This document shows positions 51,087-58,348 of a stretch of 64,000 bases of DNA, one piece after another. The notes beneath the pieces are model-generated. The model was given only the letters and a program-made list of their open reading frames with translations. It was not told the origin of the DNA and did not search any database. The stretch's first letter is position 1. Each line of letters begins with the position of its first letter. Origin of the DNA: SCTD01 sp036675425. GTDB lineage: Bacteria; Actinomycetota; Actinomycetes; Mycobacteriales; SCTD01. The DNA lies in the NCBI GenBank assembly GCA_036675425.1, contig JAKFFB010000191.1:1-64000 (forward strand), read 5' to 3'. A program made the translations under genes and the position numbers.

Positions 51087-51842
51087 ATGTGGTGGACCAC
51101 GGCGTCGATCGCCAACGCGCTGGTCGCGGTCGCGTACCTGCTCATCGCTCTCGCGATCGTGCGCCCGCTCGTGCAGGCCAAGCAGCTGCGCAGCAACCGG
51201 CTCGGCGCCGCGACCGCCGCCATCTTCTTCACCTGCGCCGTGCACCACGGCGCGCACACGCTGCACATGGTGGTGCTGCCCTACCTCGGCCTGGCCGAAG
51301 ACCAGGGTCTGGCGATGCGCGCGACCTACAGCTTCCCGAGCGCGACGTGGGACGTCATCTCGGCCGCGGTCGGCATCTACTACTGGACGCTGCGGCGGAC
51401 GTACGGCTCGCTGATGGAGGGGGCGAAGCTGTTCGAGGACATGCAGCAGCGCGAGCGGCAGGCGCTGGAGCTCAACGACAACGTGCTGCAGGGCCTCGTC
51501 GTCGCCAAGCTCGCGCTCGACCTGGACGAGCGCGACAAGGCCTACCGCGCGGTGGAGACCGCGATCGCGTCTGCCAGCGGGATGATCACCGAGCTGCTCG
51601 GCGTGCAGGAGGCGAAGGCCCGGCACAGCCTGGTGCGCAAGCGTGCCGCCGACGTGTCCGCGGGTGACGCGTTACGGTCACGACGCCGTCGGCCATCCGC
51701 GTCCTCGTCGTCGACGACACCGCGGACCTGCGCTTCCTGCTCCGGATGGCGCTGGGCACCGAGGCCGACATCGACGTCGTCGGCGAGGCCGGCGACGGGC
51801 GCGAGGCGGTCGAGGCGGCGCGGCGGCACCGCCCCGACGTGA
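51087..51842 (+). CDS. Membrane sensor protein with a histidine-less DHp-like helix (reads through its expected stop)
   Basis: Residues 1-110 form about four helices containing CAVHHGAHTLHMVV, a His-rich segment. Residues 115-190 form a coiled helical region in which the phosphoacceptor position of HisKA_3-type kinases is Asn130 (ALELNDNVLQGLVVAK). There is no ATPase domain. The open frame runs to 51842, but the last 54 codons overlap the next gene in another frame and encode low-complexity Ser/Arg. The natural end should be 51678-51680, where TCA replaces TGA (GTCA in place of the usual GTGA stop-start overlap). Either the strain is mutant here or a base is miscalled. Confidence 0.75.
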   Translation: MWWTTASIANALVAVAYLLIALAIVRPLVQAKQLRSNRLGAATAAIFFTCAVHHGAHTLHMVVLPYLGLAEDQGLAMRATYSFPSATWDVISAAVGIYYWTLRRTYGSLMEGAKLFEDMQQRERQALELNDNVLQGLVVAKLALDLDERDKAYRAVETAIASASGMITELLGVQEAKARHSLVRKRAADVSAGDALRSRRRRPSASSSSTTPRTCASCSGWRWAPRPTSTSSARPATGARRSRRRGGTAPT

Positions 51843-52771
51843 TGCTGCTCGACCTGGCCATGCCGGTGATGGACGGGCTCGAGGCGCTGCCGCTGGTGCG
51901 CGCGGTCAGTCCGGGCACGCAGGTCGTCATCCTGTCCGGCTTCGAGGCGACGTCGATGGCCGCGTCGGCGTCCGCCGCGGGTGCCGCGGCGTACGTGCAG
52001 AAGGGCGCGTCGCCGGACGTCATCATCGGATGCGTCCGACGCGTCGCGCGGCCCGACGCGGTGCTGCCGGTGCAGCGGCCGGTGCCCGTGGCGTCGCCGG
52101 TCGTGGTGGACGACGAGGAGAGCGAGGTGTCGCGGCTGCGCGCCGCGATCCGGTCGACGGCGCACGAGCTGCGCAACCCGGTCGCCGCGCTGCTCGGCGC
52201 GGCGCAGACGCTGACCGCGAAGTCCGACCGGCTCTCCGCGCAGGCGCAGGCCGACCTGCTCGCCGCCATCGACCGGCAGACGCGCGTGCTCGACCGGCTC
52301 ACCGCGGACCTGCTCGCCGCGTCGCAGTCCGAGATCGGCGTGCTCGACGTCGCACCGGAGCCGGTGACCCTGCTGCCGGTGCTCGCCGCGGCCGCGTCGA
52401 CGTCGTCGTACGTCTCGGTCGACTGCCCGCCGGACCTGGTCGCGCACGTCGACCCGGTGCGGCTCGACCAGATGATCGGCAACCTGCTCTCGAACGCGCA
52501 GAAGTACGGCGCCGCGCCGATCTGGCTGACCGCGACGACGCAGGGCGAGCTCGTCGCGGTGGAGGTCAGCGATCGCGGAGCGGGCGTGCCGGCCGACTTC
52601 CAGCCGCTGCTGTTCGAGCAGTACTCGCGCGCGCCGGGGACCCGTCGCGCCGGGACCGGCATCGGGCTCTACCTCGTGCGCACGCTCGCCGAGCGGCACG
52701 GCGGCTCGGCGTGGTTCCGGCCGCACCCGAAGGGCGGCGCCGTCTTCGGCTTCTCCGTCCCCCGCGGCTGA
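51677..52771 (+). CDS. Response regulator-histidine kinase hybrid; start codon GTC instead of GTG
   Basis: From 51677 the frame reads a normal receiver N-terminus (TTPSAIRVLVVDDTADLRF) with Asp13 and Asp14, phospho-acceptor Asp59 (MLLDLAMPVMDG) and Lys in YVQKGASP. A linker follows, then a HisKA segment with His163 in TAHELRNPVAALLG and an HATPase_c domain (NLLSNAQKYG, DRGAGVPADF, GTGIGLYLVRTLAERHGG). No ATG, GTG or TTG precedes the receiver in frame; the only in-frame ATG (51746) would remove the acidic pocket. One base, C at 51679 instead of G, would restore both this start and the upstream stop. It is probably real and functional if that base is a sequencing error, otherwise crippled. Confidence 0.78.
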   Translation, partial: VTTPSAIRVLVVDDTADLRFLLRMALGTEADIDVVGEAGDGREAVEAARRHRPDVMLLDLAMPVMDGLEALPLVRAVSPGTQVVILSGFEATSMAASASAAGAAAYVQKGASPDVIIGCVRRVARPDAVLPVQRPVPVASPVVVDDEESEVSRLRAAIRSTAHELRNPVAALLGAAQTLTAKSDRLSAQAQADLLAAIDRQTRVLDRLTADLLAASQSEIGVLDVAPEPVTLLPVLAAAASTSSYVSVDCPPDLVAHVDPVRLDQMIGNLLSNAQKYGAAPIWLTATTQGELVAVEVSDRGAGVPADFQPLLFEQYSRAPGTRRAGTGIGLYLVRTLAERHGGSAWFRPHPKGGAVFGFSVPRG

Positions 52772-52777
52772 GAACGG

Positions 52778-52815
52778 CGAACGGCCGGCACCCGGTGCGG
52801 GATGCCGGCCGTTCG
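52778..52815. terminator. Strong hairpin between convergent genes (bidirectional terminator)
   Basis: CGAACGGCCGGCA (52778-52790) and TGCCGGCCGTTCG (52803-52815) form a perfect 13-bp stem with a 12-base loop. It lies between the kinase stop and the convergent small basic-protein stop. It lacks a T-tract, as is common in high-G+C genomes. Confidence 0.75.
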
Positions 52816-52826
52816 ACGCGGATGGA

Positions 52827-53255
52827 CTAGCCGCCGTAGATGCGGGCGGGGAACTCCTCCTCCACCTGCGGCAGCTGCGGCTGGATGGTGGTGTCGAGGA
52901 AGGCGCTGAGGTTGACGTCCTCGGCCGCGGCCTGCAGGTCGTCGAGGTGCAGCAGGCGACGGGTCGCCTCGGCGCGCAGGTCGTTGAGCGCCTTCACGTG
53001 CTGGTCGATCTGACCGGACAGGCCGGTGATCGCGGTGACCTCGTCCTCGATGCCGGTGACCAGGCCGCGCAGCGCGGTCGCGAGCGCGGTGCTCGCCGTC
53101 GTGCTGCGGCTGGAGCTGCTGCTCGCGCTCGACGCCGCGCGCGGGGTGCGGCTGGTCGTCTTGCGCGCGGGCGCCTTGCGGCGGCTCGTGCTCTTGCTCC
53201 GGCTGCTGGCCTTCTTGGCCGGCGCGGGGGCCGTCTCGGTGGTCGCGTCGCTCAC
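52827..53255 (-). CDS. Small protein with a basic Ser/Lys/Arg/Ala-rich N-terminus, paralogue of 50066-50356
   Basis: The 142-residue product has a basic, disordered, histone-tail-like N-terminal half (KKASSRSKSTSRRKAPARK, then Ser/Ala runs). The C-terminal 80-residue helical domain is shared with the small protein at 50066 (LRGLVTGIEDEVTAITGL to the end). The GTG at 53255 follows GGAGG. The basic tail suggests nucleic-acid or polyanion contact; the function of the shared domain is unknown. The two paralogues bracket the sensor genes. Confidence 0.75.
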   Translation of the reverse strand: MSDATTETAPAPAKKASSRSKSTSRRKAPARKTTSRTPRAASSASSSSSRSTTASTALATALRGLVTGIEDEVTAITGLSGQIDQHVKALNDLRAEATRRLLHLDDLQAAAEDVNLSAFLDTTIQPQLPQVEEEFPARIYGG

Positions 53256-53379
53256 TGTTCCTCCATCGTCGTCGCCGGCTGCGGGGATGGCGCACCCGGA
53301 TGTCGGGACGATCCTGGCACGTTCTCGCGTCGGCATGTCGATCCGTCCTGGTCGCGCCGCGGATGTCGGGTCGCGGGCC

Positions 53380-53415
53380 GGGTCCTTCGGCCCCGACGAA
53401 GGGACCTTCGGCCCC
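53380..53415 (+). promoter_or_regulatory. Two tandem DevR/NarL-like boxes upstream of the narK pair
   Basis: GGGTCCTTCGGCCCC (53380-53394) and GGGACCTTCGGCCCC (53401-53415) differ at one base and are spaced 21 bp start-to-start, two helical turns. Each is a near-palindrome (GGGNCC-TTC-GGCCCC) resembling DosR/DevR-type sites of actinobacteria. They lie 80-115 bases before the first narK start, suggesting hypoxia- or NarL-type control of nitrate transport. The remainder of 53256-53494 holds no gene. Confidence 0.55.
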
Positions 53416-53494
53416 CTGCCCGACGGCCCCTGACGCAGAACCCTGGAGCAACGCGAGCGCGACGCGCTCGACCACTGCTGCCCCAGGAGCTCCG

Positions 53495-54880
53495 ATGTCC
53501 CTGCTGACGCCGCCACCGGTCGTCGGTACCGAGATCGCCGTCGACAGCGACGCGCAGGAGGCGCGCGACCGCCGTCGCGTGCTCGTGCTGTCCACGACCG
53601 GCTTCACCCTGATGTTCGCCGTGTGGCTGATGTTCGGCGTGCTCGGCATCCCCATCCGCGACGAGCTCGGGCTCACCGACGTGCAGCTGTCGTGGCTGTC
53701 GGCGGTGGCGATCCTGAACGGCGCGCTGTGGCGGCTGCCGGCCGGCATCGCCGCGGACCGCTACGGCGGTCGTCGCGTGTTCATCGCGATGCTGCTGTTC
53801 ACCGCGCTGCCGGCGTACATGGTGTCGCAGGTCGCGTCGTACGGCGCGCTGCTCTTCTACGCCTTCCTCGCCGGCTTCGCGGGCAACGCGTTCAGCGTCG
53901 GCATCGCGTGGAACTCCGCGTGGTACCCGCGCCACCGGCAGGGCTTCGCGCTCGGCGTCTTCGGCGCAGGCAACGTCGGCGCGTCGGTCACGAAGTTCGT
54001 CGCACCGGCCGTCATCGCGTCGGTGCCGGCGGCTGGCTTCGCGAGCGGCGCGATCCCGGGTGGCTGGCGCCTCGTGCCGTTCTGCTACGCGATCGCGCTC
54101 GTGGTCATGGCCGCGGCGATGTGGTCGCTCGCGCCGCGGCACGACCGCAAGCCGGGTCAGGGACGACCGCTGCGCGACATGCTGCGGCCGCTGAACAGCA
54201 TCCGGGTCTGGCGGTTCAGCCTCTACTACGTCGTCGTCTTCGGCGCGTACGTCGGACTCGCCGCCTGGATGCCGAAGTACTACGTCGACGTCTTCGGGCT
54301 CAAGCTCTACCAGGCCGCACTGCTCACCGCGCTGTTCATCTTCCCGGCCAGCCTGCTGCGCCCCTTCGGCGGCTACCTTTCCGACCGCTTCGGCGCACGT
54401 CGCGTGATGTACGGCACGTTCGCCACGATGCTGCTCTCGACCGGGCTGCTGATGATGCCGTTCGGCCACATCGTCCTGCACGTCCCCGAGAAGTACGAGG
54501 CCGACGGCGTGCGCGAGGTGCTGCCGTACGAGCTGGGCGTCGTGCCGTTCACGATCGCGCTGTTCGTCGTCGGCATCGCGATGGGCATCGGCAAGGCCGC
54601 CGTCTACAAGCACATCCCCGAGTACTTCCCGAACGACGTCGGCGCGGTCGGCGGTCTCGTCGGCACGCTCGGCGCACTGGGCGGCTTCGTGCTGCCGCCG
54701 CTGTTCGCCTACGGCACCCGCTGGACCGGCCTGCCGCAGACGACGTTCTTCATCCTCTTCGTGCTGACGCTCGTCGCCGCGATCTGGATGCACCTCACGG
54801 TGCACCGGATGCTGCACGACCGGTCGCCGGAGCTGGCATCGACGTTCGACACACCCCACACCTCCGGAGGCACCTCATGA
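53495..54880 (+). CDS. narK: NarK1-type nitrate/nitrite MFS transporter
   Basis: The 461-residue, 12-helix NNP-family transporter has the nitrate signatures FGAGNVGASVTKFVAPAVIA (helix 5) and GIGKAAVYKHIPEYFPNDVG (helix 11), and the MFS loop AADRYGGRR. The shorter loops fit type I NarK (nitrate/proton symport). CAGGAG precedes the ATG at 53495. It overlaps the next narK-like gene (ATGA), forming the NarK1-NarK2 pair known from denitrifiers and placing nitrate uptake beside nitrate reductase. Confidence 0.9.
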   Translation: MSLLTPPPVVGTEIAVDSDAQEARDRRRVLVLSTTGFTLMFAVWLMFGVLGIPIRDELGLTDVQLSWLSAVAILNGALWRLPAGIAADRYGGRRVFIAMLLFTALPAYMVSQVASYGALLFYAFLAGFAGNAFSVGIAWNSAWYPRHRQGFALGVFGAGNVGASVTKFVAPAVIASVPAAGFASGAIPGGWRLVPFCYAIALVVMAAAMWSLAPRHDRKPGQGRPLRDMLRPLNSIRVWRFSLYYVVVFGAYVGLAAWMPKYYVDVFGLKLYQAALLTALFIFPASLLRPFGGYLSDRFGARRVMYGTFATMLLSTGLLMMPFGHIVLHVPEKYEADGVREVLPYELGVVPFTIALFVVGIAMGIGKAAVYKHIPEYFPNDVGAVGGLVGTLGALGGFVLPPLFAYGTRWTGLPQTTFFILFVLTLVAAIWMHLTVHRMLHDRSPELASTFDTPHTSGGTS

Positions 54881-56247
54881 GCTCGACCCTGTCCCCCGAG
54901 CCGTCGACCCTGCTGCTCCCGCCGCAACGCCGCTCCGACGAGCTCGTCGGCTGGGACCCCAACGACCCGGACCACTGGGACAAGGCGGTCGCGTGGCGGA
55001 CGCTGTCCATCACGACCTACAACCTGACGCTGGCGTTCATCACCTGGTACGTCGTGAGCGCTCTGGTGGTGCGCCTTCCGAACGCCGGCTTCGCGCTCAC
55101 CACCGGGCAGCTGTTCTGGCTCACCGCGATGCCGGGTCTCGCGGCCGGTGTCCTGCGGATGGTGTGGACGTTCCTGCCACCGTTGCTCGGCACGCGCCGG
55201 CTGGTGACGTTCTCCAGCCTCCTGCTGCTCGTGCCGCTCGTCGGCTGGGGCTTCGCGGTCACGTCGACCGGCACGCCGTACGGCGTCTTCGTGGTGCTGG
55301 CGTTCCTCGCCGGCATCGGCGGCGGCGTCTTCTCCGGCTTCATGCCGAGCACCAGCTACTTCTTCCCGAAGGCCAAGCAGGGCACTGCCCTCGGGCTGCA
55401 GGCCGGTCTCGGCAACCTCGGCGTGAGCATCGTGCAGTTCGTGACGCCGTGGATCATCGGCTTCGCGCTGCTCGGCAGCCTGCTCGGCGCGGACCAGACC
55501 TTCACGCCCAAGGGCGGTGAGGCCACGCAGGTGTGGCTGCAGAACGCGGCGTTCGTGTGGGTGCCGTTCGTGCTCGTCGGCGCGGCGCTCGCGTGGAAGT
55601 ACCTCAAGACCGTCCCGGTCAAGGCGAACCTGCGCCAGCAGATGGACATCTTCGGCGACAAGCACACCTGGTTCATGACGTCGATCTACCTGATGACCTT
55701 CGGTGCCTTCTCCGGGTTCGCAGCCACCTTCGCGCTGCTCATCAAGGACGTCTACGGCGGCTTCGAGAACGCGCCCGACCCGCTGACGTACGCCTTCCTC
55801 GGACCGCTCGTCGGCGCGACCGTGCGGATGGCGTGGGGGCCGCTCACCGACCGCTTCGGCGGCGCGGTGTGGACGACGGTGAGCGGCCTGGGCGTCGCGG
55901 CGTCGGCGCTGTTCGTCACGCTGAACCTGACCCCCGACAGCCGCGACCAGTTCACACCGTTCCTGCTGGGGATGATCGCGGTGTTCTTCTTCACCGGCAT
56001 CGGCAACGCGTCGACCTTCAAGCAGATGCCGTTGATCTTCTCGGCCCGGCAGGCCGGCGGCGTCATCGGCTGGACCGCCGCCGTCGCGGCCTTCGGCCCG
56101 TTCCTGTTCTCGGTGTCGCTCGGCGCGGTGATCGGCGCGACCGGCAACGCGAAGGCGTTCTTCTACGCCGTCGCCGTCTTCGCGCTGGCGAACGTCGCGC
56201 TCAACTGGTTCTACTACCAGCGCAAGGGGTGCGAGAAGCCCTGCTGA
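54877..56247 (+). CDS. narK: NarK2-type nitrate/nitrite antiporter
   Basis: The 456-residue NNP-family MFS protein has an N-terminal WDPNDPDHWDKAVAWRTLSI segment. Its nitrate signatures are LGNLGVSIVQFVTPWIIG and GIGNASTFKQMPLIF, and an extended loop lies after helix 5 (DQTFTPKGGEATQVW), typical of type II NarK/NarU exchangers. It overlaps the NarK1-type gene and is preceded by CGGAGG. It would export the nitrite made by the cytoplasmic-facing NarG site in exchange for nitrate. Confidence 0.9.
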   Translation: MSSTLSPEPSTLLLPPQRRSDELVGWDPNDPDHWDKAVAWRTLSITTYNLTLAFITWYVVSALVVRLPNAGFALTTGQLFWLTAMPGLAAGVLRMVWTFLPPLLGTRRLVTFSSLLLLVPLVGWGFAVTSTGTPYGVFVVLAFLAGIGGGVFSGFMPSTSYFFPKAKQGTALGLQAGLGNLGVSIVQFVTPWIIGFALLGSLLGADQTFTPKGGEATQVWLQNAAFVWVPFVLVGAALAWKYLKTVPVKANLRQQMDIFGDKHTWFMTSIYLMTFGAFSGFAATFALLIKDVYGGFENAPDPLTYAFLGPLVGATVRMAWGPLTDRFGGAVWTTVSGLGVAASALFVTLNLTPDSRDQFTPFLLGMIAVFFFTGIGNASTFKQMPLIFSARQAGGVIGWTAAVAAFGPFLFSVSLGAVIGATGNAKAFFYAVAVFALANVALNWFYYQRKGCEKPC

Positions 56248-56253
56248 GGCGGC

Positions 56254-56673
56254 GTGCGCTTGGATGAGCCGATGCTCGAGGTGGGTCTGGACGAGGTCCG
56301 GCTGTTCCTGCACCTGCTGGCCGCTGCCGTGTGGGTCGGCGGCCAGCTCGTGCTGGCCGGGCTGGTTCCGGTGCTGCGGACGGTAGGGCCTGACGCCCCG
56401 GGCGTGGTGGCCCGGCAGTTCGCGCGGATCGCCTGGCCGGCGTACCTCGTCCTCGTCGTCACGGGCGCGTGGAACATCGCCGCGATCGACGGGACCGCCG
56501 GCGACGACTACCGGCGGACGCTGGTGCTCAAGCTGGTGGTCGTCGCGCTCTCCGGCGCCGCCGCGCTCGGGCACGCGCGGGCGACCTCACGGCGTGGGCT
56601 GGCGATCGGCGGCGCGGCCACCGGGGTGTTCGCGCTGCTCTCGCTCTTCCTCGGCGTGGTGCTGCGCGGCTGA
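56254..56673 (+). CDS. CopD-like four-helix membrane protein
   Basis: The 139-residue protein has four hydrophobic helices. Its RLFLHLLAAAVWVGGQLVLAG start and ARIAWPAYLVLVVTGAWN segment are characteristic of the CopD-type/DUF2269-like family, whose conserved His and Trp may bind haem or copper. The start is GTG 56254 or ATG 56272. It lies six bases behind the NarK2-type gene and is probably its last co-transcribed partner. Confidence 0.7.
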   Translation: MRLDEPMLEVGLDEVRLFLHLLAAAVWVGGQLVLAGLVPVLRTVGPDAPGVVARQFARIAWPAYLVLVVTGAWNIAAIDGTAGDDYRRTLVLKLVVVALSGAAALGHARATSRRGLAIGGAATGVFALLSLFLGVVLRG

Positions 56674-56681
56674 GCGGACGT

Positions 56682-56945
56682 CTAGCGGCGGCGGGGACCG
56701 TAGTTCTTGTCCACGACCGCCAGGGCGATGAGCACGAACGCGGCGGCGCGGAGCATGTAGACCCAGGTGCGGTACTCCGACGTCTCGTCGAGCGAGATGA
56801 GGACCACCCGGTTGACGGCGAAGACGGCGAAGGCCGCGGCGAAGGCGGCGAACAGCCGGTCGCCCGTGCTCTTCCAGTACTTGAGGAAGAACAGCGCGAC
56901 GCCCAGCGAGGCGAGCATCGTCGCGCCGTCGAGGAAGTCGTTCAC
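56682..56945 (-). CDS. Small three-helix membrane protein (DUF5985-like)
   Basis: The 87-residue protein has three hydrophobic segments and ends in a basic tail (DKNYGPRRR). The GTG at 56945 overlaps the stop of the upstream, similarly sized membrane gene. The pair resembles the DUF5985 small membrane proteins often found together near sensor or regulator genes. Function unknown. Confidence 0.72.
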   Translation of the reverse strand: MNDFLDGATMLASLGVALFFLKYWKSTGDRLFAAFAAAFAVFAVNRVVLISLDETSEYRTWVYMLRAAAFVLIALAVVDKNYGPRRR

Positions 56946-57205
56946 CGCGACTCCCAGATCAACCCGAACAGCAGGACGCTGACCGCGGCCAGGCCGGACG
57001 CGCCCCGGAGCAGCGAGAGGTCGATGTCCGGCAGGATGTTCTGGTCGATCACGAGGATCACGTTGTTGACGGCCAGGCCCACGAAGCAGAGCGCGCTCCA
57101 CAGGAGCAGCCGCACGCGACCGGCCAGGTAGCTGCGGACCAGCAGCACCGCGCAGACCGTGCTGGTGATGGCGCACAGCGCGTAGGCCAGCGACGCGCCG
57201 CTCAC
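56942..57205 (-). CDS. Small three-helix membrane protein (DUF5985-like)
   Basis: This second 87-residue membrane protein has LLVRSYLAGRVRLLLWSALCFVGLAVNN, a pattern typical of the DUF5985 family. It overlaps both neighbours by four bases, the winged-helix gene upstream and the other small membrane gene downstream, so the three form one operon. A heteromeric membrane complex is possible. Confidence 0.75.
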   Translation of the reverse strand: MSGASLAYALCAITSTVCAVLLVRSYLAGRVRLLLWSALCFVGLAVNNVILVIDQNILPDIDLSLLRGASGLAAVSVLLFGLIWESR

Positions 57206-57591
57206 GAGTCGCGGTCCTTGCGGAAGAGGAAGGCGTCGGAGAACTTCTGCGCAGGGTCCTCCTTGGACGTGTAGACGTGACGCGTCAAGGTCACCCTCCT
57301 TCGCGCGTAGCAGGTCGCCACCTGGTCGAGTGTCTCCCGCAGGGAGGGGTCCGCGGGCGCGAACCGGTAACCCTCGTCGACCGCCTCGAGCAGCCCACGA
57401 CCGACCAGCGCGTCGAGCCAGGGCTGGATCGACTTGGCCGGCAGGTAGGACTCCCGCGCGAGGCCGTCGAGGCTCACCGTCTCGCCGTCGGCGGCGCGGA
57501 CGAGCAGCAGCACCTCGAGCTGAGCGACCGAGAAGATCTGCTCGTCGAGGAACGCGACGACGTCCGGGGGGAGCGGGTCGGGTCCGGTCAT
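57202..57591 (-). CDS. Winged-helix DNA-binding-like protein
   Basis: The 129-residue protein (from ATG 57591; GTG 57627 is an alternative) has a winged-helix-like N-terminal region (FSVAQLEVLLLVRAADGETVSLDGL and LDALVGRGLLEAVDEGYRF). A short helical tail with one Cys follows (ATCYARRR). It is the first gene of an operon with two small membrane proteins, and may regulate them or act as a membrane-linked sensor. No clear ribosome-binding site is seen. Confidence 0.72.
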   Translation of the reverse strand: MTGPDPLPPDVVAFLDEQIFSVAQLEVLLLVRAADGETVSLDGLARESYLPAKSIQPWLDALVGRGLLEAVDEGYRFAPADPSLRETLDQVATCYARRRVTLTRHVYTSKEDPAQKFSDAFLFRKDRDS

Positions 57592-57687
57592 GGCGGGGCC
57601 AACCGTAGACGGGTCGGGGCGGCTCACCTAGGACGGGTCACCGACGTCGCGGGACCGTCATGCGTCCGTCATGGAACTGCTCCGGCG

Positions 57688-57885
57688 TCAGGGTTTCGGG
57701 TTCCGCTGCGTGGGAAGCGGCTGGCACACGCTGCACAGCCGCCCGCCGTAGCAGGTCGTGCAGGGGTAGGCCTCGCCGTCGCGCCGGACCAGCGTGCCCA
57801 GCCCCTGGCACACCCAGCAGGTGCTGCGCCCGAGGCATCCGGGGCAGTCGGCGGTGCGCTGCGAGGCGAGAAGATCCAGGGCCAC
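57688..57885 (-). CDS. Small DnaJ-type zinc-finger protein
   Basis: The C-terminal 45 residues contain four CxxC pairs (CPGC, CWVC, CTTC, CSVC) with the glycine-rich spacing of a DnaJ-like zinc finger (CQGLGTLVRRDGEAYPCTTC). The start is uncertain: GTG 57885 gives 65 residues, while the frame stays open to 58020 inside the next gene. No ribosome-binding site is clear, but conserved cysteine spacing is unlikely by chance. It probably binds zinc; role unknown. Confidence 0.5.
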   Translation of the reverse strand: MALDLLASQRTADCPGCLGRSTCWVCQGLGTLVRRDGEAYPCTTCYGGRLCSVCQPLPTQRNPKP

Positions 57886-57983
57886 GTTGGCTGCTTCGGC
57901 TCCCGCCCGGCGGTGGCGTTGCTCCGGTTGCAGCAATCTGCGTCGGGACGCACCTGCGACGAGACACCGTTGATCAGCGGGGT

Positions 57984-58307
57984 TCAGGGGGTCTCTCTGT
58001 CGAAGACCTCCTGCATCCAACCCAGCGCCGCGACGGAGGCAGGGAAGCCGCAGGTGGTGATGGCGAGCAGTGCGATGGAGCGCAGGTCGTCCGGGGACGA
58101 GCCGTGCTGCAGCGCCTTTCGGGTGTTCGAGCGGACTGCCCCCTCGGACTCCGCCCCGATCGCGAGCGCCAGCTTGAGCAGCCGGTTGGTGGCCTCGTCG
58201 TACGGCGTGCGCTCGCGGATCCGGCGCGCCATCTCCCCCTGCGCCTCCGCGACGTCGGGGAAGCGCTCGGTGAAGTCGACGTAGACCGTGGGCAGGTGGT
58301 CGGGCAC
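57984..58307 (-). CDS. Carboxymuconolactone decarboxylase (AhpD-like) family protein
   Basis: The 107-residue helical protein matches the CMD fold (FPDVAEAQGEMARRIRERTPYDEATNRLLKLALAIGAESEGAVRSN, quoted in pieces: FPDVAEAQGEM, LLKLALAIGAESEGAV, LLAITTCGFPASVAALGWM). A single Cys in TTCGFP replaces the CxxC of peroxidase members. The GTG at 58307 has a GAGGAGG ribosome-binding site. It lies just downstream of narI, with 41 bases between, and may be co-transcribed. Function in this context unknown. Confidence 0.8.
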   Translation of the reverse strand: MPDHLPTVYVDFTERFPDVAEAQGEMARRIRERTPYDEATNRLLKLALAIGAESEGAVRSNTRKALQHGSSPDDLRSIALLAITTCGFPASVAALGWMQEVFDRETP

Positions 58308-58348
58308 GGGAGTCCTCCTCGTACGGGCTGGGGTGCGACCGTACCGAC

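Noticed and set aside
57968..57979. CGTTGATCAGCG, also at the edge of the long palindrome (44470-44481), as a second copy of that element
   Set aside because: Only 12 bases match and no second arm follows, so this is compatible with chance.
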